Part shown: positions 57,842-64,000 of the stretch, piece after piece
Position numbering within the stretch: position 1 is the first letter of the stretch
Layout of the letters: each line of letters opens with the position of its first letter
Assembly (NCBI RefSeq): GCF_009765995.1
Contig: NZ_LMUI01000050.1
Span: forward strand, 52,742 to 116,741
DNA: 64,000 bases
Direction of reading: 5' to 3'
From: Methylocapsa sp. S129
Lineage (GTDB): Bacteria; Pseudomonadota; Alphaproteobacteria; Rhizobiales; Beijerinckiaceae
Notes under the pieces: model-generated
What the model saw: the letters and a program-made list of their open reading frames with translations, nothing else
Databases searched by the model: none
Told to the model about the DNA's origin: nothing
Program-made: the position numbers and the translations under genes

Positions 57842-60205
57842 ATGGATTTTTTCAGACATCTCACCGTGCTCGTCTGCGCGCCCGCCTTCGATCCCGACGA
57901 TCTGGAGGGCGCGAGGGTCCAACAGATCGTCACGGCGGTTGAGAAGCTTGGCTTCGAAGTCATCAGGGCGCGCCGGTTCGAGGACGCGGCGATTGCGGTT
58001 CAGACCGACGCCGCCATTGGCTGCATGGTGGTCGATTGGGGCAAGCGCGGCATCGACGGCAAGGCGGCCGCGCTCATCAATCTGATGCGCAAACGCGGCC
58101 TCGAAATGCCGATCGTCATCATGGTGCGCCGCAAGCGACTGGAGGATATCCCGGTCGAAGTGCTGGATTTCATCGACGGCTATGTCTTCCTTGCCGAGGA
58201 AACGCCCGAATTCATCGCGCGCGGCCTCGTCAGCCGCCTCAAGCAATATGCCGAAACCTTGAAGACGCCGTTTTTCGGCGCCCTCGTCGACTATGCCGAG
58301 GAGGGCAATCAGCTCTGGACCTGCCCCGGCCATAACGGCGGCATTTTCTACAACCGCAGCCCGATCGGCCGTATCTTCGTGCAGCATCTGGGCGAAGCGG
58401 TCTTTCGCGACGATCTCGACAATTCGGTGCTCGAATTGGGCGATTTGCTCGTCCATGAGGGCCCTGCGCTGCAGGCGCAGAAAGAAGCCGCCGTCATTTT
58501 CGGCGCCGAGAAAACCTATTTCGTGCTCAACGGCACGTCGGCCTCCAACAAGGTCGTGCTTTCGGCTTTGGTGGCGGAGGGCGATCTCGTCCTGTTCGAC
58601 CGCAACAATCACAAGGCCGCCCATCATGGCGCGCTGTTTCTTGGCGGCGCGATTCCAATCTTTCTCGAAACGGACCGGAACGCTTACGGCCTGATCGGGC
58701 CGATCTATCATGAGGCGCTCGACGAGACGGCGATCCGCGAGAAAATCCGCGTCAATCCGCTGATCGAGGACAAGGCAGCGTGGAAACGCGAGCGGCCGTT
58801 CCGCGTCGCCGTCATCGAACAATGCACCTATGACGGCACGATCAATAACGCCGCGATGATCCTCGAAAAGATCGGCCATCTCTGCGACTACATCCTGTTC
58901 GACGAGGCCTGGGCGGGCTTCATGAAATTCCACCCGCTCTATGCCGGCCGCTTCGCGATGGGATTGAAAAACCTCGGCGCCGACGCGCCCGGCATTATCG
59001 CGACGCAATCCACCCATAAGCAGCTTGCCAGCTTCTCGCAGGCATCGCAGATCCACACGAAAGACAGTCACATCCGAGGGCAGGAAAGACGCGTCGAGCA
59101 TCGGCGCTTCAACGAAAGCTTCCTGCTGCACGCCTCGACGTCGCCCTTTTACCCGATCTTCGCTTCGCTCGACGTCGGCGCGCAGATGATGAAAGGGCGA
59201 TCGGGCGAAATCCTGTGGGACGATACGATCAAGCTCGGCATCGAATTGCGCAAGAAAGTGCGCGCGATCCGCCGCGAATTTGAGGAAAAGGAAAAGGATC
59301 CGGCCCGGCGCTGGTTCTTCGATCCTTTCGTCGCCGATCGCGTAACGCCGGCGGCCAGCGATGGCGCACACGACGCCAATCCAGAAAGCGTCGCGTGGGA
59401 AAGCGTGCCAACCGACGATCTTGCCGCCGATCCCCGCTATTGGGAGCTGACGCCGGGCGCGGCCTGGCACGGCTTCGCCCATGTCGCGCCGGGCTATGCG
59501 ATGACCGACCCGAACAAATTGACGCTGCTGACGCCCGGCTTCGATCGCCAGACCGGCGCCTATGCAGAGAAGGGCGTCCCGGCGCCGATCGTCGCGCAAT
59601 ATTTGCGCGAGAATCGCGTGGTGCCGGAAAAGAACGATCTCAATTCGCTGTTGTTTCTCCTCACGCCCGGGGTTGAATCCAGTAAGGCCGGTACTTTGCT
59701 GAGCGCGCTCGTCGCCTTCAAACGGTTGCATGACGACAATGCGCCGCTCGAAGACGCGATGCCCGAATTCGTGCGGCGCCGGCCGCAACGCTATCGCGGC
59801 GCGCGCCTGCGCGATCTATGCGCCGACTTCCATGCCTTTCACCGCGACGCCGACACCTCGGCCTTGCAGCGCGGCCAGTTCGCGCCGCAGCATTTGCCCG
59901 AAATGGTCGTGCCCCCGCATGAGGCGGTGCGCCAGCTCACGCGCAACAAGGTCGACTATCTCCCGATCGAACGCGCCGAAGGGCGCATCGCCACAACGCT
60001 GATGCTTGTCTATCCCCCGGGCATCGGCACGATCGTGCCGGGCGAGCGCATCGACGCGCGGGCCCAGCCGATGCTCGATTATTTCAAAGTGTTCGAGAAA
60101 AGCGCCAATCTTTTTCCCGGCTTCGAAGCGGAAATTCAGGGCGTTTACCGCGAAGTCGAAGCGAGCGGCTTGATCCGGTTTTACACCTATGTCATGCGCG
60201 AATAG
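57842..60205 (+). CDS. Orn/Lys/Arg decarboxylase (group III, PLP-dependent)
   Basis: A 787-residue decarboxylase making a polyamine or acid-stress amine from a basic amino acid. It has an N-terminal receiver-like wing domain (residues about 1-130, with VVDWGKRGIDGKAAALI), the PLP core with the Schiff-base lysine in STHKQLASFSQAS, and a C-terminal domain with TLMLVYPPGIGTIVPGE. Length matches arginine or lysine decarboxylases of the AdiA/SpeF group; the exact substrate cannot be read off. An acetyltransferase gene follows closely. Confidence 0.9.
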   Translation: MDFFRHLTVLVCAPAFDPDDLEGARVQQIVTAVEKLGFEVIRARRFEDAAIAVQTDAAIGCMVVDWGKRGIDGKAAALINLMRKRGLEMPIVIMVRRKRLEDIPVEVLDFIDGYVFLAEETPEFIARGLVSRLKQYAETLKTPFFGALVDYAEEGNQLWTCPGHNGGIFYNRSPIGRIFVQHLGEAVFRDDLDNSVLELGDLLVHEGPALQAQKEAAVIFGAEKTYFVLNGTSASNKVVLSALVAEGDLVLFDRNNHKAAHHGALFLGGAIPIFLETDRNAYGLIGPIYHEALDETAIREKIRVNPLIEDKAAWKRERPFRVAVIEQCTYDGTINNAAMILEKIGHLCDYILFDEAWAGFMKFHPLYAGRFAMGLKNLGADAPGIIATQSTHKQLASFSQASQIHTKDSHIRGQERRVEHRRFNESFLLHASTSPFYPIFASLDVGAQMMKGRSGEILWDDTIKLGIELRKKVRAIRREFEEKEKDPARRWFFDPFVADRVTPAASDGAHDANPESVAWESVPTDDLAADPRYWELTPGAAWHGFAHVAPGYAMTDPNKLTLLTPGFDRQTGAYAEKGVPAPIVAQYLRENRVVPEKNDLNSLLFLLTPGVESSKAGTLLSALVAFKRLHDDNAPLEDAMPEFVRRRPQRYRGARLRDLCADFHAFHRDADTSALQRGQFAPQHLPEMVVPPHEAVRQLTRNKVDYLPIERAEGRIATTLMLVYPPGIGTIVPGERIDARAQPMLDYFKVFEKSANLFPGFEAEIQGVYREVEASGLIRFYTYVMRE

Positions 60206-60226
60206 TCCGCGAACCTTGTGAGCGCC

Positions 60227-60820
60227 ATGTTGGAACTATCCCGAAATATCGTCATCCGCCCTTCGACCGACGCGGATGTGCCCGCGATGCTCGCCATCTA
60301 TGAGCATCACATCACGCGCGGCGTCGAGGATCTCGGCGATTACGAACCCGAGCCGCTGAACGGCGAGGATCTGAAGCGGCGGCGCAAGACGATGCGGCGC
60401 AAGCGCCTGCCGCATCTGGTCGCCGACATCGACGGCGCGGTCGCCGGCTACGCCTATGCCGTGCCGTTCCGCAAGCGGCCGGCCTATCGCTACACGATCA
60501 AACATTCGATCTATGTCCACCCCGACCATTTGCATGAAGGCATCGGCCGCCGCCTTCTGCCGACGCTGATCGAGGCTTGCGCGGCGGCCGGCTATCGCCA
60601 GATGATCGGCTATATCGACGGCGCCAACGAGGCCTCGCTGCGCCTCCATGAAGCCTGCGGCTTCCGCCGCGTCGGCGTGCTGCCCTCGATCGGCTTCAAA
60701 TTCGGCCATTGGAGCGACAGCGTCATGGTGCAATGTCCGCTCGGCGCCGCCGACACGACCAAGCCCGGCGCCTGGGTGAGGTCGCCCGACAATGGCGCCG
60801 CATGGGATGCGGCGAAATAA
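60227..60820 (+). CDS. GNAT acetyltransferase, phosphinothricin N-acetyltransferase-like
   Basis: A 197-residue acetyltransferase: IVIRPSTDADVPAMLAIYEHHI at the start, AGYAYAVPFRKRPAYRYTIKHSIYVHPDHLHEGIGRRLL with the acetyl-CoA loop, and NEASLRLHEACGFRRVGVLPSIGFKFGHWSDSVMVQ at the end, all of the Pat/Bar type. It follows the decarboxylase by 21 bp, so it may acetylate the amine product or a similar amine. ATG at 60227 or GTG at 60218. Confidence 0.86.
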   Translation: MLELSRNIVIRPSTDADVPAMLAIYEHHITRGVEDLGDYEPEPLNGEDLKRRRKTMRRKRLPHLVADIDGAVAGYAYAVPFRKRPAYRYTIKHSIYVHPDHLHEGIGRRLLPTLIEACAAAGYRQMIGYIDGANEASLRLHEACGFRRVGVLPSIGFKFGHWSDSVMVQCPLGAADTTKPGAWVRSPDNGAAWDAAK

Positions 60821-60967
60821 CCGCCCTACCCTGTTTCAGCGGCGTGACGCTGCTTGGCTTGGCGCTGTCACAAGCGACGTAATTGCCCGCGCACGAGATC
60901 GCCTGGAGCGTCCCGTAAATCGCCACCGATAGCAATGTCTCAGGCGAGAGCCGGCGGCAAGGTAGGG

Positions 60968-61297
60968 ATGGGGCGCAGAATGCGACATGTCTGGATTTTC
61001 GGGGCGGCTTTGGCGTTGATGGGCTGCAACGGCAATGTCGACAGCGCCACTTTCATGGAAGGCGTCGATGGCGTGCGTTGCTCCGCCAAGGTTCTTGTTG
61101 TGGCCGACACCGGCGAAACGATCAACGAAGACCCGGTCGCGCGTCTGACCATGCGCGTCAGCCCGCCCGCCGGGGCAACGCCTTTCGACACGACAATCGA
61201 AGCCACGGTTTCGCGTCTCGCCGTCCCGCGCAAAGACGACACGCTGGCGGTCGTCTGTGATCCCGCCAATCCTGAGAATACGGCGCTGATGGAATAG
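60968..61297 (+). CDS. Putative lipoprotein, 109 aa
   Basis: A short envelope protein starting MGRRMRHVWIFGAALALMGC, with a lipobox LMGC, so probably lipid-anchored. The mature part of about 90 residues has two further cysteines (RCSAK, VVCDP) and is beta-rich. AAGG precedes the ATG at 60968; a second ATG at 60980 is possible. The frame is open to 60854 without a proper start. Family unknown. Confidence 0.65.
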   Translation: MGRRMRHVWIFGAALALMGCNGNVDSATFMEGVDGVRCSAKVLVVADTGETINEDPVARLTMRVSPPAGATPFDTTIEATVSRLAVPRKDDTLAVVCDPANPENTALME

Positions 61298-61365
61298 TCC
61301 GTATTGCAGCGGCTTCACGACAATGATAGGCGGCGTATGCGTCCTTGGACGTCAGGAATACGCGC

Positions 61366-62322
61366 ATGCCGCAGGCGGACTTCGTTGAAATTCCGGTGAT
61401 CAATATCGCCGCGCTCATGGGCGGACGATCCGCTGATGTCGACAAGATCGCGGCGGAGATCGCCCTCGCCTGCGAGACCGCAGGCTTCTTCTACGTCGTC
61501 GATCACGGCGTCCCGGCCGCCATGGTCGACGCGGTCTTTGAGGCAGGGCGCTGGTTCTTCGCACGGCCCCAGGCCGAGCGCGACGCGCTCGACGTCGCCA
61601 CCTCGCCGAATTTTCGCGGCTATGTGCCGATAGGCATCAAAGGTCCGAACGTGCCGCGCCGCATGCTCGAAGCCTTCCAGATGATGCTTGAGCTTGGTCC
61701 AGACGACCCTGACGTGCGCGCCGGCAATGTGATGGTCGGCCCCAACCGCTGGCCCGCCGAGGCGCCGGCTTTCCGCGCCGCGATGGAGGCCTATTACGGC
61801 GCCGTGACCGCCCTTTCGCACCGGCTTCTCGGCGCCTTCGCGCGCGGCCTTGGTCTGCCCGACGATTATTTTCGTCCCTTCTTTCGCAAGCCCCTGACCC
61901 AGTTGCGGCTCCTGCACTATCCGCCGCAACGGCCCGATTCGGACGCCGAGGGTGTCGAGGCGCATACCGACACGGGCGCCTTCACCATTTTGTTGCAGGA
62001 TCAGGTTGGCGGCCTCGACGTGCGCAATCGCGCCGGCCGATGGATTCGCGCAACCCCGATTCCAGGCAGTTTCGTCATCAATATCGCCGACATGATGCAG
62101 CGCTGGACCAGTGGCCGTTTCATCTCGACGCCGCACCGCGTCGCCAATCGCACCGGCCAGGATCGCATCTCCGTGCCCTTCTTCGCCAATCCCGATTACG
62201 ACGCGACGATCATTCCGCTGACGCGCGATGTCGCCGCCGGCGAGAAGCTCTATGAGCCGCTCGCCTGCGGTCCCTATGTCGAGAAAGCCTATCGCGCCGC
62301 CTGGCCGCGCGCGGCCCGCTGA
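61366..62322 (+). CDS. 2OG-Fe(II) oxygenase, isopenicillin N synthase-like
   Basis: A 318-residue non-heme iron oxygenase with the N-terminal DIOX_N part (VINIAALMGG; CETAGFFYVVDHGVP) and the catalytic jelly roll. Iron ligands lie in EAHTDTGAFTIL (HxD) and STPHRVANR (distal His); RxS in RISVPFF binds 2-oxoglutarate. Substrate unknown; relatives act on small metabolites. The ATG at 61366 has AGGA ten bases upstream; the frame is open to 61345. Confidence 0.9.
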   Translation: MPQADFVEIPVINIAALMGGRSADVDKIAAEIALACETAGFFYVVDHGVPAAMVDAVFEAGRWFFARPQAERDALDVATSPNFRGYVPIGIKGPNVPRRMLEAFQMMLELGPDDPDVRAGNVMVGPNRWPAEAPAFRAAMEAYYGAVTALSHRLLGAFARGLGLPDDYFRPFFRKPLTQLRLLHYPPQRPDSDAEGVEAHTDTGAFTILLQDQVGGLDVRNRAGRWIRATPIPGSFVINIADMMQRWTSGRFISTPHRVANRTGQDRISVPFFANPDYDATIIPLTRDVAAGEKLYEPLACGPYVEKAYRAAWPRAAR

Positions 62323-62326
62323 TTCC

Positions 62327-62935
62327 TTAATAACCGACGGTAAACCGCTGGCGCGAATGCGCCGGCTTTTCCAATTCGTCGACCGCGGCGATCGCGTAAT
62401 CCTCGAAGGAAATGCTGCTGCCCTGGTCGTTGGTCAGAAGCTGATCCTTGCCGAGCCGGAACTTCCCGGTGCGCTCGCCGGGCACAAACATCGCGGAGGG
62501 CGACAGGAAGGTCCAGTCAAGGCTCTTCTCCTGCCGCAGAAGGTCGAGGAATTCGCCGCCCTTGCCTGCTTCCGTCTTGTAGATCGCGGGAAACTGCGGC
62601 GTGTCGATGAGCTTCACGCCCGGCGCAACTTCCAGGCTGCCGGCGCCGCCCACGACAAAGTAGCGCTTGACGCCCGATGCTCGCATCGCCTCGATCAGAA
62701 TATGGGGATCGCTCGCGGAAAAGTGCACCGAGCTGATGACGACATCATGCCCCTTCAGCAGCGCCGCGAGGCTGTCTTTATCGAAAACATCGCCCTTCTT
62801 GACCGTCACGCCGGGAACGGCGGCGATCTTTTCAGGATGACGGGCGATGCCGGTCACCGTGTGGCCGCGACGCACGAGTTCGGTGAGAAGGCGCGAACCG
62901 GCCTGGCCGGAGGCGCCGATCAGGGCAACTTTCAT
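62327..62935 (-). CDS. NAD(P)-binding atypical SDR (YwnB-like)
   Basis: A 202-residue protein of the NAD(P)H-binding, flavin reductase-like branch. It starts MKVALIGASGQAGSRLLTEL with the Rossmann glycine loop; no YxxxK is visible. AAGGAG precedes the ATG. It is divergent from an HxlR regulator, a layout often seen for quinone- or carbonyl-stress reductases. Convergent with the 2OG oxygenase gene (4 bp gap). Confidence 0.88.
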   Translation of the reverse strand: MKVALIGASGQAGSRLLTELVRRGHTVTGIARHPEKIAAVPGVTVKKGDVFDKDSLAALLKGHDVVISSVHFSASDPHILIEAMRASGVKRYFVVGGAGSLEVAPGVKLIDTPQFPAIYKTEAGKGGEFLDLLRQEKSLDWTFLSPSAMFVPGERTGKFRLGKDQLLTNDQGSSISFEDYAIAAVDELEKPAHSRQRFTVGY

Positions 62936-62961
62936 TGTGGTCTCCTTTGTGGTATGTTTTA

Positions 62962-62985
62962 GATACTAGATGTCGATGAGGTATC
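62962..62985. promoter_or_regulatory. Putative HxlR operator in the divergent gap
   Basis: GATAC-N14-GTATC lies just before the hxlR-like gene and 27 bp from the divergent reductase start. HxlR proteins bind inverted repeats of this kind. The assignment is by position and symmetry only. Confidence 0.45.
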
Positions 62986-62987
62986 AA

Positions 62988-63425
62988 ATGCTGCAAAGAG
63001 ACCTCGCTGTAAAGAAGGCACCGCCGCGAGACCTGATTTCCTCGGCGAAACCGCGCGCCGCGCACCAGCCTCCCGACCCCTATAGCGAGAAATGCCCGAC
63101 CCGCGTGGTTCTCGATCGGATCGCCGACAAATGGACCGTGCTGGTGCTCGGACTGCTCGCCGAGAATCCGTTGCGTTTCAATCAATTGCGCCGCGAGATC
63201 GAAGGCCTGACGCAAAAAATGGCTTCGCAAACGCTCAAAGCGCTGGAGCGCGACGGCCTTGTCGCACGCAAGGCGACGCCGACCGTGCCCGTCACGGTGG
63301 AATATTCGATCACCCCGCTGGGACGCACGCTCGCGGCGACGGTCGAGGCATTGCAGATATGGGCGCAAATGCATATCGGCGACGTGATCAAGGCGCAGAA
63401 ACGCTATGATGGAGCGAACCGCTAG
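62988..63425 (+). CDS. HxlR family transcriptional regulator
   Basis: A 145-residue winged-HTH regulator. After an N-terminal tail, CPTRVVLDRIADKWTVLVLGLLAENPLRFNQLRREIEGLTQKMASQTLKALERDGLVARK is the typical HxlR core, with one conserved Cys (EKCPTR) that senses electrophiles in several relatives. ATG at 62988 has GAGG at seven bases; an ATG at 62970 would add six residues. Divergent from the NAD(P)-binding gene, its likely target. Confidence 0.92.
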   Translation: MLQRDLAVKKAPPRDLISSAKPRAAHQPPDPYSEKCPTRVVLDRIADKWTVLVLGLLAENPLRFNQLRREIEGLTQKMASQTLKALERDGLVARKATPTVPVTVEYSITPLGRTLAATVEALQIWAQMHIGDVIKAQKRYDGANR

Positions 63426-63475
63426 GAAGGATGGCGGAAAATTGTCGTACGGTTTTCCGTAAGAATCCGGCTTCT

Positions 63476-63970
63476 TCAAAAGACCTTGAGCGGGCCGCTG
63501 CCTGATCGTTGCAACAAGAGTTCAGCGAAGATCAGGTTGGGAATCCAGGAGAGAAAGGAAATCGCCCGATAGGCCGTGTCGAAATCAAGATGCGTCGCAA
63601 TCGCGAACGCCAGATAGATCCGCAGCGTAACGGCGCCGAACGTGAGGGCGTAGCTGCGGATCATCCAGCGGCGATGCGCGTCAAACCGGCGTTCCACAGC
63701 CGCCCTGTATCCAAGCGCGGTGACAGCGAACCACACGATGGAAAGCAAGCCGAAGCCCGCGGTGGCGATGGGGCCTGTCGTCGCGCCGAAGGCGAGAACA
63801 AGCCCCAGAGGCGCCGAAAGCAGACAGCAAATCACATAGATGCGCCCGCGTAGCCTATGCCAGCCACGCCCGCGATCCGGACCCGCCAGGATCTGGAACG
63901 GACCGATCAGCAGGGCAATCGCAGAGAGCGCCGCATGCGCGGGCAGCAAGACCACGAAAGGATTGCCCAT
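63476..63970 (-). CDS. DUF2306 membrane protein, probably continuing past the right edge
   Basis: A 164-residue visible part with about five helices. HAALSAIALLIGPFQ, GWHRLRGRIYV and FDAHRRWMIRSYALTFGAVTLRIYL are typical of DUF2306. Family members usually have another helix before this, and the frame stays open from the ATG at 63970 to the window edge, so the gene may well begin outside. Function unknown. Confidence 0.75.
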   Translation of the reverse strand: MGNPFVVLLPAHAALSAIALLIGPFQILAGPDRGRGWHRLRGRIYVICCLLSAPLGLVLAFGATTGPIATAGFGLLSIVWFAVTALGYRAAVERRFDAHRRWMIRSYALTFGAVTLRIYLAFAIATHLDFDTAYRAISFLSWIPNLIFAELLLQRSGSGPLKVF

Positions 63971-64000
63971 GACGTTCGGCGGGGCCGCCGGCGGTTGGGG

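Noticed and set aside
57245..59788. 847-codon leftward frame opposite the decarboxylase and glycine-rich genes
   Set aside because: It spans two well-supported rightward genes and their gap, and has no domain; a GC-driven shadow.

Overview
The window is a 64-kb piece of GC-rich, densely coded alphaproteobacterial chromosome. The gene set points to Hyphomicrobiales (Rhizobiales), and Beijerinckiaceae/Methylocystaceae-like bacteria are a reasonable guess. The pointers are an AapQMP amino-acid transporter, a HemB with Asp instead of Cys at the metal site, the short editing-less ProRS, osmoregulated glucan genes opgGH, an HpnL-like hopanoid-associated protein, a glutathione-dependent formaldehyde dehydrogenase and a Co-type nitrile hydratase. 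The family assignment is inference. I see no rRNA, tRNA, CRISPR array, prophage or complete insertion sequence.

Layout. 0-9.5 kb: partial methyltransferase, small RibD-like reductase, NMT1-type binding protein divergent from an 8-oxoguanine deaminase, SDR, SerA, RecG. 9.5-16.5 kb: a LysR remnant, DUF2867/DUF502 pair, a duplicated glmS 3' scrap, GlmS, HAD hydrolase, acetyltransferase and AAA ATPase. 16.6-25.3 kb: a sugar ABC transporter whose operon is split by a palindromic repeat, GlmU, then opgGH. 25.3-31.9 kb: rhomboid protease, PAS and tandem-PilZ proteins, LolCDE-type exporter, ProRS and a lone bufferin-like DUF2282 peptide. 32-38 kb: amidase, HpnL-like protein, an unknown exported protein, nitrile hydratase alpha/beta/activator and a nucleoside deoxyribosyltransferase-like protein; together a probable nitrile-to-amide-to-acid route. 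38-48.7 kb: M23 peptidase, HemB, a lipobox-LivH fusion, RDD protein, Bpt transferase, AapPMQ and AdhC. 48.7-53.1 kb is an accessory patch with several repeat elements, an HNH endonuclease of lower GC, a gene with an in-frame amber codon, and an orphan antitoxin whose toxin was cut off by a MITE-like element; a DEAD-box helicase closes it. 53-64 kb: MDR oxidoreductase with divergent LysR, an intact Phd/VapC-type toxin-antitoxin pair with a visible operator, cold-shock protein, an Orn/Lys/Arg decarboxylase behind a structured leader, acetyltransferase, 2OG oxygenase, an NAD(P)-binding protein with divergent HxlR regulator, and a DUF2306 membrane protein at the edge.

Most of the window is housekeeping. 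The parts most worth a second look are the 48.7-53.1 kb repeat-rich patch, the orphan DUF2282 peptide, the nitrile hydratase neighbourhood with its unknown exported protein, the lipoprotein-permease fusion and the split sugar-transporter operon. Many start codons were reassigned from the longest open frame by ribosome-binding sites or family N-termini; these choices are stated in each entry.
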